64,000 nucleotides of DNA from Azorinus chamasolen. Its lineage: Eukaryota; Mollusca; Bivalvia; Cardiida; Solecurtidae. Positions 1-11,636 of the stretch are shown here, in pieces. The notes beneath the pieces are model-generated. The model was not told where the DNA came from, did not search any database, and saw only the letters and a list, made by a program, of their open reading frames with translations. Positions within the stretch are counted from its first letter, which is position 1. Every line of letters begins with the position of its first letter. The position numbers and the translations under genes were made by a program. The stretch spans positions 59,086,633 to 59,150,632 of the forward strand of contig OY755240.1 of NCBI GenBank assembly GCA_963576725.1, read 5' to 3'.

Positions 1-497
1 GTTATACTTTCTGACCCTTTGAGATCATGAATTTCAGTACTTTTTGTTCTGAAAATTGAATACCGCTTAAGACGGTGCTAACTCAAATGAATGAACACCC
101 TACAGTGGCCATAGGAGTTCAGTGCAAACAATGGCATTATCTGAAAATGTTAAAGCCTCATCACAATCAAAAGTTGGTTGGAAAGACCACTCACAGCCAA
201 AGAATTGGGATCAAGGTTCCACGCTAAAATGAACACATGTTTCCTCAATAGTCGGGATAGGGAATGAAAATCTCCCTGGTCTGAACATGTGACATGTTAA
301 TCTCACGCTTTGCAATACCTAACCCTGAATTGGATTTAATCAAGTACAATTATCACAAAAATAATCAGCTATACAAAGCCGTCATCTGCGTCTGGTACTG
401 AAAACGTGGCTTAGATATACAGTAGATATGAAACCACGAACCGGGAGGAACCGCTTGATTGTCTATCTGGTCAATAAAAGTTATGCAACATATCGTT

Positions 498-990
498 TTC
501 TAAACTGTCCTAGTAACAAATGTTGAAAAATACGTTTTAAGACACCTTTTGAAACATGCCAGTGACCTTGCATCTTTAATGCCTGACGGTAGAGCATTCC
601 AAAGTTTTGGAGCTGTATGCATGAAACTTCTCTCACCGTATTTCACCTTACGACTTTTTGGCACAACAAATGACAATGATCTACTCGCTGACCTTAGCTT
701 TCTGAGAGGCCTGTAAACGTCAGGCATGTCGACAATGTACTTGGGAGATTCACTGTGCAAAGGCTTTATACGTAAGTGTCAGAATTTTGAATTCAATCGG
801 AAACCAGTGAAGTTCCTTCAAAACCGGCGTGATATGATTATATCTAGGAGTTCTGGTTATGTTGCGGGCTGCTGTGTTTTGCACTCTTTGAAATGTCCAC
901 AGTGAGTAATTTGAAATTCCATGCAGCAGTGAATTGCAGTAGTCTATTTTGATGTAACAAGAGAGTTAACCAACTTTTGCTTTGTTTAAC
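498..990 (-). pseudogene. 3' end of a non-LTR retrotransposon ORF2 (LINE remnant)
   Basis: Read on the minus strand, about 990 to 770 gives LVNSLVTSKIDYCNSLLHG, then RVQNTAARNITRTPRYNHI and LHWFPIEFKILTLTYKAF. After a frameshift near 770 it continues in the open frame 760-500 with RSFMHTAPKLWNALPSGI and ending SLACFKRCLKTYF. This is the conserved C-terminal block that follows the reverse transcriptase in Jockey/CR1/L2-type LINEs (known family pattern: SRIDYCNSLL, RVQNAAARL, LHWLPI, APxLWNxLP, FKxxLKT). Only this tail is present; no RT core is seen upstream, so it is a 5'-truncated dead copy with at least one frameshift. It differs from the LINE at 51.3-55.7 kb, so it belongs to another family. 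Confidence 0.85.
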
Positions 991-2128
991 CCTTTTCCTT
1001 ATATAAACGCCTGTTTAAGCATTTCAAACAGAGAACACCAATATCAGACGGTCTCCTGTTTGCTTATTCATGATATAGATATGATTCTACTGTTTTCATA
1101 AAGGCAAACCATTTCCTTGAAACGTTTATATTATAAATTTTCATCTAGTAAATAGGCATACTATGAATTCTACTTACATGAATATTAAACAAGGAAAGGG
1201 CTAAAACATGGCTGCCAGATGTCGGGCTAACTTTCCTTAAATAGTAATAGTGGACTTTTTTAAAAATCTTATTTCCTTTCAAACCACTGGGAAGGTTACA
1301 TCATAATATTGCAGGAAAAACTCTTAGGTGACCCTTTACCAGATTTATTAAAATCGTTTCGATTCGTTAACGCATGGCCGCCAAATGCGGTGCTAATATT
1401 GTACACATAGCTATAGCGGAAGTTTTCAAAAAATCAAATTTCAATATAATTTGTTAAAGTTACTCTTAGCTGCATCTCTCCCAAAAATAAATAAATAAAT
1501 AGATAAATAAAATGACCAACAGGGTGTGTCTCATTTGTCTTGTTACGGCTATAGTGGACGGAGGAAGTCCGATATCATTGAGCTCAATTATTAAGTACAC
1601 TAGCGAAAGGTGGATATAGTTTGTTTGACTTCAATGTTTTTGTTTTACATGCACTTTACCACGGTATTTGCCATCGCGGTTGCTGTTGATTAGTCGGAGA
1701 GGGGATACGTTTATTTACACTGTTTGTCTTTTAGTGTGGGGGATGGAATAAGTGTGAGGTTGGGTGCCCCCTGAACCAATTTACCCCCCCCCCCCGCTGA
1801 CTTTTGTCACTGTTACTATGTTTTTGAAACAAAAATGAAGAAAATCAAAAGAATGAAAAATTGTAGCAGACGACAAAGTTAGCAGACGACAGAGTTTGGC
1901 AGCGAAAGGGTTAATGGAAGGGTTGGGGAATAATGAATGCTCGGATATAAATTTATTTCATAAATACGCTTGTTTACCCCTTGCAAACAGAGTCAACGTA
2001 GAACAGAAATCCCCTGAAGGAACTGTCCGATCTGGATCCACTCTATTTTGGAATGATGTAGATCTGATTCAAGAGTTGTGACAGTATAAACATTCCATTG
2101 TTCATATATCACTACAGCCGGTTCCGTC
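991..2128. other. Intergenic, degraded repeats
   Basis: No gene is seen. It holds a short AAAT/AGAT run near 1486-1512, a C run near 1785, and a fragment with the right end of a B-type TTAA MITE at 1815-1914 (internal text matching 59122-59210 inverted, then GGCAGCGAAAGGGTTAA). Text at 1240-1560 resembles 7263-7540 and is probably an old dispersed repeat. Confidence 0.5.
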
Positions 2129-2328
2129 TTAACCCTTCTCTTGCTGATTTTTAAAGTACATTTCTCCTTCTTTACCCATGTCCTGTTGTATAATTACACA
2201 TATCTTCACAGTGAACAAGTATTTATCTGTGCAATCACTGATGTGGAGTGCATTGGTTGCACAATTAACTTCTAAATAGTGCAGACCCTGATGAGACAGT
2301 TCCAGCAGGAAGGCAAGCGAAGGGTTAA
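2129..2328 (+). mobile_element. C-family TTAA MITE, palindrome arm lost
   Basis: It starts TTAACCCTTCTCTTGCTGA and ends GGCAAGCGAAGGGTTAA, the same termini as the full copies at 20692, 25280, 37944 and 49150. The left palindrome arm is present (AGACCCTGATGAGACAG), but the second arm and the unique spacer after it are missing, so this is a collapsed derivative. Confidence 0.8.
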
Positions 2329-2332
2329 GCGG

Positions 2333-2430
2333 CCTGTAAAACAGGCGGACATTTCTGCGGTTATTTGCCCTGCATTAATACCTGTATTCAATGAATGAAT
2401 GGCCGCTTAGGATATGTTCTGCTGTATAAC
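2333..2430. mobile_element. F-family (TA-flanked) MITE, right part
   Basis: The segment contains CCTGCATTAATACC and ends AATGGCCGCTTAGGATATG TTCTGCTGTA, matching the right ends at 4320-4347 and 8640-8675. Only the right end is clear. Confidence 0.55.
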
Positions 2431-2466
2431 AATTCTGTTCATGATGATAAAGGAGATAGTTATAAT

Positions 2467-3660
2467 GTCTCCCCCATTTATGGGGAGATATATTGTTTTT
2501 GCCAGAGTTGTCTGTCTGTCCGTCCGTCCGTCCGTCCGTCTGTCCGTCTGTCCGTCTGTCTGTCTGTCCGTCACAAACTTTTGTCGCGCGTATCTCTGAA
2601 ACCAGTTGGGCTAGTCACCAAACTTCACAGGAATGTTCACCAGCATGAGTTGTTGTGCACCTAGGGTTTTTGAATTGTCTCCCCCTGATAACTTTGGAGT
2701 TATTTCCCCTGATGACTTAAAAATAGAAAAACTTTGTGTCGCGCGTATCTCTGAAACCGCTAGTACTAGAGTCACCAAACTTCACAGGAATGTTCACCAG
2801 CATGAGTTGTTGTGCACCTATGGTTTTTTAATTGTCTCCCCCTGATAATTCTTGAGTTATTGCCCCTGATATGAATACTTAAATTTATACAAACTTTGTG
2901 TCGCACGTATCTCTGAAACCAGTAGGGCTAGAGTCACCAAACTTCAAGGGTTTTTTGAATTGTCTCCCCTGTTAACTTTGGAGTTATTGCCCCTGATGAC
3001 TTAAAATTAGACAAACTTTACTTAGTGTCGTGCATATCTCTGAAACCACTAGGGCTAGAGTCACCATACTTCACAGGAATGTTGACCAGCATGAGTTGTT
3101 GTGCACCTGGGATTTTTTAATTGTCTCCCCTTGATAACTTTGGAGTTATTGCCCCTGATATGATTACTTAAAATTAGAGAAACTTTGTGTCATGCATATC
3201 TTTAAAACCACTAGGGCTAGTGTCACCAAACTTCACAGGAATGTTCACCAGCATGAGCTGTTGTGCACCTGAGTTTTTTAATTGTCTCCCCCTGATAATT
3301 CTCGAGTTACTGCCCCTGATATGTTAACTTAAAATTAGAGAAACTTTGTGCTGCACGTATCTCTGAAACCAGTAGGGCTAGAGTCACCAAACTTCACAGG
3401 AATGTTCACCAGCATAAGTTGTTGTGCATCTGGGTTTTTTAATTGTCTTCCCCTGATAACTTTGGAGTTACTGCCCCTTATGACTTAAAATAAGAGAAAC
3501 TTTACGTTGTGTCACATGTATCTCTGAAACCACTAGTACTAGAGTCACCAAACTTCACAAGAATGTTGACTAGCATGTGTTTTCATGTACCTGGGACTTT
3601 TGAATTGTCTCCCCCTGACAATGTTGGAGTTATTGCCCCTGATGACTTAAAAAATTAACC
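2467..3660 (+). mobile_element. Tandem-core, Helentron/pearl-like element (family 1)
   Basis: The head is a short hairpin at 2468-2488 (TCTCCCC / GGGGAGA), followed by ATATTGTTTTTGCC, then a GTCC/GTCT run at about 2506-2572, then about seven tandem units of roughly 155-165 bp. Each unit has the phrases CGTATCTCTGAAACC, TCACCAAACTTCACAGGAA, GTTGTTGTGCACCT and TTGGAGTTATTGCCCCTGAT. This hairpin + microsatellite + tandem-core layout is the one described for bivalve pearl elements and non-autonomous Helentrons. No Rep/helicase coding is seen. The 3' limit near AACCTCTAG is approximate. Confidence 0.7.
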
Positions 3661-4347
3661 TCTAGTTACATGAGAATTTATGATGAAAGGGGTTAACAAG
3701 TTTGTTCATACGTAGCGTGTGTTTAGAGTGTCAAACAGGATCTTACTATATTTTCTTTTTCGTAACCAACATTTCAAATAGTTTGGATCCTGATAAGATA
3801 CAGTTACCCTGCGTCTAATCTGTATAAAAGCTGTTTGCAAAGTTTTATTATTATTAGGTATCTTTATGACAGCGCGTAACGTCGTAAGAAGTCTTTCGCT
3901 TTCGATATTAGCAGATGTTTTTGTCGTCTGCTTTGCTTTTAAGGTTTTGAAAAAGTTCCTTTTTTGTTTTGAAAACATAAACCAGGTGTAAAACTGCTGA
4001 TCCTTAAACGATGTAATTTTACTGAATTCAGAGGTAACCACTGGAATAACTCAGAGTGTAGTATAGAGTATGTTAATCATTCACCTGATGCATATTGTAA
4101 GAAATAATGACAGCATGGAATTTCATTAGCTGAAGTTTCTTAATGGTATCAATAAAACCTTTCTTAAGTGGTCATCTAGGAGGTCTTATTATGGTTAGGT
4201 AAGGCATGTGGTAGCTTAATGCAGGTAAAATGTAGATCCAATAAGAGTTTACTTAATTACCTGTGCCCTGCATTAAGCAATCGCATTTTCCTTATAGCAC
4301 CCTGTTGCTCAATAAATGAATGACCGCTTAAGAAATGTTCTACAGTA
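3661..4347. repeat. Dispersed repeat ending in an F-type MITE
   Basis: The part from about 3930 to 4347 is a diverged copy of 19300-19715: both hold TTTTGAAAACATA, GGTGTAAAAC, AACTCAGAGTGTA and then an F-type MITE (left part near 4145, GCTTAATGCAGG, right end GACCGCTTAAGAAATG TTCTACAGTA). The 111-residue open frame on the minus strand at 3706-4041 has no recognisable domain and overlaps the repeat, so I do not call it a gene. Confidence 0.5.
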
Positions 4348-5032
4348 AAAGGTATTCGCAATAGTGTGGAAAGGTGTATAGATCTATATGAGGTCAAGTA
4401 ATCATTCTAGTCACAATTATAGTTTGTTGTACAATTAACCCTTTGCATCCGCAAAAGAGTGTCCTGACATTTGCCAAAAAGTGTAGGTCAACATCTGAGT
4501 GCTCGAGCAACCGATCTGCACTTTCTACAATTCAAAAATCTAACCGCACATTTAACTATTTCGTACTAAATTGACTCTATCATTAATTGATTTACCATTC
4601 CTCTTTAAAAATTCAGCATTTTAAAGGTTAACTAATATCCCACTAACCGTGACTTGAAACACATACATTGTGCACAATCTGGCTACCAGATATCACATGA
4701 TACGACTTCTCTATTACATACACATGTACATCAATGATTGAACACACAACTGTTGTAACTAAAATCATTTTGTGAAGATGACCCATACCCACCGAATTGG
4801 GAATGTTGTCTGATGCTGGACCTTTTTAGCTGCAAGACCATTTCAACAAATTCCCTCCTACAAACGTTAATTGCTATTTTGATTGACCAAGTCGAGCCAA
4901 AACCTCTAAGATTGATAAGGGAAACATCCGACCCAGGTCATACAGCTCCTGTTTGTTTATGAATTTTATAAGTTTGGCCGGACTAAATATTTACTTGAAA
5001 ACATTTATTTCTGAACTTTTCAATCAAATATT
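4348..5032. other. No gene or clear element seen
   Basis: AT-rich sequence without a long open frame or recognisable termini. A short phrase like the start of TTAA MITEs (AATTAACCCTTTGC) sits near 4433, but no matching right end was found. Confidence 0.4.
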
Positions 5033-5298
5033 TCAACCAAAACACATGTGTTGCCATTGGGAACATAGCCACATAACGACTATAAAATCGCTTGATTTAA
5101 CAACATTGGGATCAAATTCGTGATGATGTTTGCAAACAGTATTGATTCGATGAGACGTCAAACGTTTGTGATGCCTCGATACATTTCGGTTTGTTTCCTC
5201 AATGCATGAAAATGCGTTTAAATGAAAGACAGGGTTAATCCTTTCATTCATATAATACCCATTTTCACGCCTTGGCAAACAGAGTTGACCCAAAATGA

Positions 5299-5608
5299 TA
5301 GTTCGTCTTGTCACAGTTGTAGTGCATCCACTGTTTAATTTGGTAGATATTGCAATATACACACCTGTTTCTACAAGTTTTATACATTTAATATTTTCAC
5401 TTCCATTAATGACATGTGCATTCATCTCTTCATTTGACGTGAGGGATAGAGTCTTCATTTTGCTAGACGCAGGTTACACATATAGAGGAACTCCTATAGA
5501 GTCTGACTTTTTGGCGAACTGTACAATTTGCAGTTCCTGTAATACTTCACACAGTTGGGTTTCAAGCATCGAATTCAGCATTTGAAATGATTTATCAACT
5601 GGAATAAT
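5299..5608 (+). repeat. 310-bp direct duplication, copy 1
   Basis: This copy matches 6174-6483 over its whole length with two differences by eye (GGGATAGAG versus GGGGTAGAG, and AGGTTACAC versus AGGTGACAC). Both copies start TAGTTCGTCTTG and end ACTGGAATAAT; outside these borders the sequences diverge at once. Confidence 0.9.
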
Positions 5609-6173
5609 AATGCGGCTCCTATCTTTAATGCAGAGTTTTTATTGTATTTTCATACTCAATCTTAGCATGTTCAAATTGCTTGATATAAGGGTTCATTCTA
5701 GATTTTTTCTTTGCTACTTTCTGTTAACACATTTGCTCTCATTTTAGCACGTGTTTCCCATTTTCTTAATTCCAATTCCTTCTATCGAATTTCGCGCAGT
5801 TTTGGGGGTTTTGTATGTTTACATATATTGATGCGGGTTCGTTGTCCTCGGCTCCTAGTGCATATGTCAATTCCTTTTGTAATTCCAATACAGTTGCACC
5901 ACACCTCAGACTGTGTAAAACATGTTACATGAAACGTTAGTAGACATATATGACAATTCACACCATATTTGTTCACTGTACCCCTGCAGGTTGGACATTC
6001 TTTACCGCTATGCAATTCATCACCCCGTTTAAATTCAACATTTGATGTGTTGCAAATGTTTTTTAACTATAGATAGTATTACCTTTGTGTTTGGGTACCG
6101 AGGGGCTGACTTTACCACCGGGGCAGGTCCTTCGACCGTATTTATCATCATCTTTAATAGCCTCTTCAATACT

Positions 6174-6483
6174 TAGTTCGTCTTGTCACAGTTGTAGTGC
6201 ATCCACTGTTTAATTTGGTAGATATTGCAATATACACACCTGTTTCTACAAGTTTTATACATTTAATATTTTCACTTCCATTAATGACATGTGCATTCAT
6301 CTCTTCATTTGACGTGAGGGGTAGAGTCTTCATTTTGCTAGACGCAGGTGACACATATAGAGGAACTCCTATAGAGTCTGACTTTTTGGCGAACTGTACA
6401 ATTTGCAGTTCCTGTAATACTTCACACAGTTGGGTTTCAAGCATCGAATTCAGCATTTGAAATGATTTATCAACTGGAATAAT
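6174..6483 (+). repeat. 310-bp direct duplication, copy 2
   Basis: Partner of 5299-5608, in the same orientation, separated by 565 bp that carry the Cys/His-rich segment. The near-identity implies a recent duplication or ongoing gene conversion. Confidence 0.9.
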
Positions 6484-6699
6484 TGTTGCTGCCAGTTTGT
6501 GTATCTTGGGAAGATCTATTTCAGTAAAACATATGCGACCTTTTTGACATTTACCATGAATTTGGACGTTGTAGGATGTATATTTACGGTGTAACCGTCG
6601 CTGTACACTTGGGGTTATGATTTGAACTGTATCTTTGTTGGACGTTCATTGTTGTGAAATCACAAAGCAAAGTTCAGTATAATTTTGTCAAAATTATCC

Positions 6700-7202
6700 T
6701 TAAAGTGGAGGTCCCTACAATGATCGCATATTTTCAATAATATCTTAAAACTTGGTATTTGTTATGCTCTATCATTATTATGAAGGTTCCTAATTTGAAC
6801 TTATATCGAAAAATGCCCCTGTGATACAAATAAACCGATTTCATCAATACTGATAATTTTTGTTCTACAACACAATATTATCGGCCCTTTCCGTTACATT
6901 ATTCCGCGTTTTGCCGATGATCACCCGATCCCTCCACTGTTTACGTAATAGCTTTCTCGGAAGTGGTCGGAGAATCGCGAATAGGGCGAACAGTTACGAA
7001 ACTAAAACCCAACCCGAATAAAACTGAAACTTCGGGCAGTAAAACCGGGATCGGCGATATCAAACACATGGATGTTTTGTCATTATAAACGGTAATTGGA
7101 TGGGGCTTTTTGCGATATACTACTTTTCAGCATATAAATAAATGAGTTTTGTATATTTGAAGTGTTTATGAAACACGTCAAATGTAGGGACATCCCCTTT
7201 AA
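6700..7202. mobile_element. TTAA-flanked inverted-repeat element
   Basis: The left end is TTAA-AGTGGAGGTCCCTACA and the right end TGTAGGGACATCCCCT-TTAA, i.e. terminal inverted repeats of about 16-18 bp with a TTAA target duplication. The interior has no ORF of note. TTAA duplication is shared by piggyBac and Kolobok transposons; which one mobilised it cannot be told. Confidence 0.7.
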
Positions 7203-8481
7203 GTGAATCTGTTCAAAAATTAAATAAATAAAGAAATAAATATATTTAGAAAAATAAATAGATAAATAAAATGGCCACAAGTGCGTGTCTAATTTTCCCT
7301 GTAACAGTTTTAGTGAAGGTTTCCCGTGAAACCACTATAGAGATAATTTTGCAAGAATGATTTTAAGTGACATTCCACCAGAAATGGAGTCATTTTGGTT
7401 ACCTAAAACACATGGCCACCAGGGGCAGAACTTATTTCCAAATAGGGCTATAGAGATAAATTTTAAATATCTTCTGAAACGTTTAAACACTTGGCCGCCA
7501 GCAGTTAAATGCTTATGTATCGCTGTAGTGGAACATTGAAAATGTTCACCGTCTATCAACAACACCGGATAATATAGCTACCGGGCGAAGCGAAGAAAGT
7601 GAATAAACTGGTCAATACCATGTGTAAAATTTCCTTTGGTTGTTTAAATTCGCATATGTTTAACCGTCAAAGAAAAAGCACTCATGTACCCATGAACATT
7701 TAATTACTTCACTCAGGGCTTAAACTGTTGCACGAGTTGGCAAGAGCAGAATAATTAGCCTGTAAAATGCTTCCCTGGTACCGAGAAAAGTCAACGTCGC
7801 TCGATATTATATTCTTATTTAAGGGAACTTGTATTTGTTTATTCACGAATTAACTGCCGACTCGAAGTATATGGTTGTTCGTTTTCATGTACCAAAATTT
7901 GTATCTCTCCATACATTGTGTGAGAATATATTAGAATATTCATATGTAGGGGTGTGTATGGGGAATAGTTTTTATGGTGTACGGCGAATAGCATTTCTGG
8001 TGAATGTTAGTGTACGGTGAATAGCTTCAGCAGTTTTCGAAAAGAATACCTTTAAACGGGATAGTATTTTAACAGACAGTGTAGAACAAAGACTTGTAAG
8101 TTAGATTACGTTAATATGCTACTTAAATATTTAAGAACAATTTAGAACAGTGCTTTAGAGTTGATCAATGTGCTCATTCAAATCGAAATTCTATTCTTAA
8201 GTGTATTACACATTGAATATACCCTGTTTTGTATATAAAATGTATCTATGTGAAGCGCTTTTGAACGCACATATCCTGTGTGAAAAGAGCGCTATATAAA
8301 TGTGGTATAATAATAATAATAATAATTACGTAAGTTTTTTATGAATACGCATCCTGCTTTATAACAGCTTTCCGTAAGCAAATAGAGCAGACAAATGAAT
8401 CTGGTTCTACTATGTTTGCAAAGGCTTAGGTGTGTGTTGCTATATAGAAAAGGTTTGAGATTTGTTTCTGGCAAATAATCT
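7203..8481. other. Intergenic, old repeats
   Basis: No gene is seen. The segment 7549-7592 (CCGTCTATCAACAACACCGG through CGGGCGAAGCGAA) is repeated inverted at 12673-12717. A small TAATAA microsatellite lies at 8308-8330. Short open frames show no domain. Confidence 0.4.
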
Positions 8482-8675
8482 AGCAGAATCTGTCTTAACC
8501 GACCATCAAAAAGGTCCAATTATGGGTCCGTAACGCAGGTTATAGCTTACCGTATGCCAACATTAATGCAGAAAGCTCCCATGAGCTTTCTGCATTACTT
8601 TTGCCTTGCATTAAGTTACCACCTGCTTTAATGTTCAATAAATAAATGGCCGCTTATGACAGGTTCTAATGTATG
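8482..8675. mobile_element. F-family MITE with internal palindrome
   Basis: The left end reads AATCTGTCTTAACCGACCAT; the internal palindrome is AATGCAGAAAGCTCC / GAGCTTTCTGCATTA; the right end is GGCCGCTTATGACAGG TTCTAATGTA. The layout matches 19501-19715 and 41686-41881. Confidence 0.65.
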
Positions 8676-10824
8676 TAGAAACAGTTTATCATAGTATTTA
8701 ACCCCCTTTCTACTAAGGAAATATAATCAGAATTATTTAACCCTTTACCTGTTCAATAATTATGCAATATTCTTGAAGAATAATGACATTACGAATATTA
8801 GACACATTTTGTAATGCAAATTTTCCAAGTGAGGTTTTTGTTTTGACAAACATATAGAATTTGGTGTATAAATCTACACAATTATGTAATGTCATAAGCA
8901 AACAGCAGATCCTGTTCAGACGCCTCCTAAATGCAATCTGATTTGGATCTACTCAGATGCGTAAAAAAGTGTTTATATGAAGAAAAACGTTAATGATTAA
9001 ATCAAGATTTCTGTAAACAGGGTTTCGCTAGAGAAAATATACTCATCTGATGTGGGTATAGAACTCGAGTCCTCGAGATTCCTTGTCAAATAATCTACTG
9101 TGGCACCTTAAAAGCCGGATTGCACAGCAGTGCTGTACTAGTGTTGATGCAATACAGCTACAGGCTGTGACATACGAGGGCTGATTGATAAATCGTAATC
9201 CTTGTATTGAAAGAGTTCAGCAGGGATGTCCTTTTTCTGTCCCACTATTTCCCGACTATTTAAGGCTGTGTACCTGTGTCATTTGGTCCGTTTACGTCGA
9301 AGAGGTAGCACTTTCAAGTAAACAAGGCACTTGATTGTTGTGTGCGCGCTCGCGTGTGTGTATGGGTGTGTGTGGGTGGGTGGATGGGTGTGGTCGTGTG
9401 GAATTGAGTGGTTTCAAAAAATGACTTTTATAGAGGCGTCAATAGGCGACGGTATAAGGGAATGGGTTAAATCTTACAAGTCTACCCCCACTTAGCCTTC
9501 GAGTTTTGTTCCATTTTGGCCATAATGTTTTCACCTATCTTATTGATGAACATTACGCACGTGCACAAGTGAGTATCGCTAGCTACGCCTCTCTTTCTTT
9601 AGAAATTGGCCTGTATGCTTCGCGACTGACGTTATAATGTTTGATCCACTGCAAGCGCACTTCTTCACTGCGAGGAATGGTGTGTAGGTTGTAAGGCTCC
9701 CAGCACGGACAGTCTTTATGCAGAATAGTTTATCCTTACAGTTTCACCATTGATACAGTTTCTTTTGATTGTCATTGCACTAAAAAGCAGCACATTACTT
9801 CCCTGAACTACTTTCGTATGGCTTTATAATTTATTATTCTATAAAAATTCCTAAAACATCGGTCATATATCCAATCCATACAACCCAAAATCTTTATTTA
9901 ATCACCAAAACTTAGCAGTACCGTAATCACGGGGAGTTTTCAGGGGCAATTAATTATTTAATTATTGTTATGTGCAGATCCATTAAAACCGAAGGTAGCG
10001 CAATAGTAGATATTGATACTCTAACAGTTGTTCGTTCTAAAAGTTTCTTCAATTGCTATTGCACAACCTACAATTTATTTCTAGATCAATGACATGTTCA
10101 TCATAGACATGAGGTGTCAGGTTATTTTGGAAGGACTATAAATAGAGTTTAGCGGTAAACCGTCGCACGTCACGCAAGCTATTTGCCGAACAGTCGTCAT
10201 AAATAGAGGTTATTACACGGGTGACTAGGGCCACAGAGTGATATTGGCCCGCAACCTTGATATTTTTACATTTGTATAACATTGGCGAACATTTGAGCAG
10301 ATCAGAGATAGAGCAGATACTATTTCTCAGCATGAAGACGGTTTTAAAAAAGGGAATGGCGCTATCCTGACGTCATTTGGATGACGTCAAAATGACGGTT
10401 TTACTCTATTCGAATAATGGGCGATGGAACTAGCGGCTAGACTTCACTTTACCGGTACGTGCATGTGCATAAATCTGAATTGAATCGGGCGAGGATTGTG
10501 GTTTGAAAATTGGGGCTAATCGGTACGTGTATGAGCACTTTGACAACATTTGCAGCATCGGAGCAGAATAAGACTTCGCTACGTATCCAGGTTCTGTTGC
10601 TATAGATATATAGCAATTATCTTGGAAGCGGGCATATATCGGTTATTGGCACGGCGCTATACATGTACGTATATGCCCGCTCGACAATACGACTCAATTT
10701 TTCGACCACTATAGGACCATTTGCAGTGTAAAATGTTACTATTTATAGTAACAAATGTTATAACAGTAAATATATAACTATAAGCCGTACACATCTCAAG
10801 CTATTCGCCGTACAGTCTTCAATT
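8676..10824. other. Intergenic with MITE fragments
   Basis: No gene is seen. It contains a degraded A-family MITE (8739-8993, TTAACCCTTTACC ... AACGTTAA, with GCAAACAGCAGATCC inside), a GT/GGGT-rich low-complexity tract at 9335-9400, a right-end fragment of an E-family MITE at 9428-9471 (ending GGGAATGGGTTAA), and two perfect TGACGTCA octamers at 10368-10375 and 10382-10389. Confidence 0.5.
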
Positions 10825-11182
10825 CAGGGTTCCCACAAAACAGAAAAAACAAAATTCCCTGACTTTTCACTAACTTTTTCCTGACCGAATTTCAATTTTC
10901 CCTGACCCCATGTTAACAGAAATTTAATTGGTCATCTATGAGCATGATCAATAAATGTTGGCCTCCGTCCTCCCCATCAACCAATCCTTACCACCTCTCT
11001 CTTTATGACAACTATATATACAGCAGTAGTGTTTTGATCATTTTAAATAAAGAAAATATTATTATAAATGTTTTTGACTTTTTCATTTTTAATTGCTCAA
11101 TATTGAATATAACATGCAGGATGCCAAACATGTCCTAATATGCACCCTAAGTATAAAGTCTCTTGAATCTTTTCTACCACTC

Positions 11183-11430
11183 TTAACCCTTTCCTCCATG
11201 AATTTTTATTAGAGACTCCATCTACTATGAATATATAATTAAGTAAAATTTTATTTTTAGCAAAGTTAAGACATATATTGGCAGTAGACTAAAGTAAAAA
11301 CTCAGATTTATTATATTTTTCTAAGCAAACAGAGTAGACCCTGATCAGGCAGCTCTTACAGGAGCTGCCTGATATGGGTCTATTCTGTTTGCAAAGGTGA
11401 TAAATGTGTATGTATGGTGGAAAGGGTTAA
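11183..11430. mobile_element. A-family TTAA MITE nested in the hAT element
   Basis: TTAACCCTTTCCTCC at 11183 and GGTGGAAAGGGTTAA ending at 11430 bound it. The internal palindrome at 11325-11392 runs GCAAACAGAGTAGACC ... GTCTATTCTGTTTGC with apex CAGCTCTTACAGGAGCTG. Confidence 0.8.
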
Positions 11431-11509
11431 TCTTTCAGTTTTTCTGTGTAAGCTGAATTTCAAAATAGTACATACAGTGTGTAAGACATTGATATAGCAT
11501 GCTATTAAA

Positions 11510-11636
11510 ATGGGGTCAAAATTGGCCCCGCCCCAGGGCCGGCTAGTTTTCTATATAGAAACACATAGTGAAAACTTTGAAAATCTTCTCTGATTTTCTG
11601 GTGAGCGATATCAGGGTCTTTCAGGCCCTCTTGTTT
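11510..11636 (+). mobile_element. 3' end fragment of a tandem-core element (family of 44.6 kb)
   Basis: It has GGGGTCAAAATTGGCCCCGC, a core piece, then CTGGTGAGCG and the terminal hairpin AGGGTCTTTCAGGCCCT followed by CTTGT. This matches the 3' ends at 45119 and 46935. The head and most cores are missing. Confidence 0.75.

Larger units (their letters stand above)
5033..6483 (-). pseudogene. Retroelement ORF1-like zinc-finger remnant with internal duplication
   Basis: On the minus strand, 6456-6166 reads a 96-residue stretch (MLNSMLETQLCEVLQELQ, then MKTLPLTSNEEMNAHVING), and 6015-5782 reads a Cys/His-rich segment with CPTC, NCHICLLTFHVTCFTQ and WCNC. The spacing resembles the PHD-like fingers found in ORF1 of some CR1-type LINEs (family knowledge). 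The MKTLSLTSNEEMNAHV segment recurs at 5458-5300 because the DNA is duplicated. No intact ORF spans the region. It could instead be a pseudogene of a PHD-finger protein; I see no RT next to it. Confidence 0.45.

Noticed and set aside
2395..2664. Open frame with a SVRPSVRPSV repeat
   Set aside because: It is the translation of the GTCC/GTCT microsatellite in the head of the tandem-core element.
3706..4041. 111-residue minus-strand open frame as a small gene
   Set aside because: It overlaps a dispersed repeat also found at 19300-19460, where the frame is not kept.
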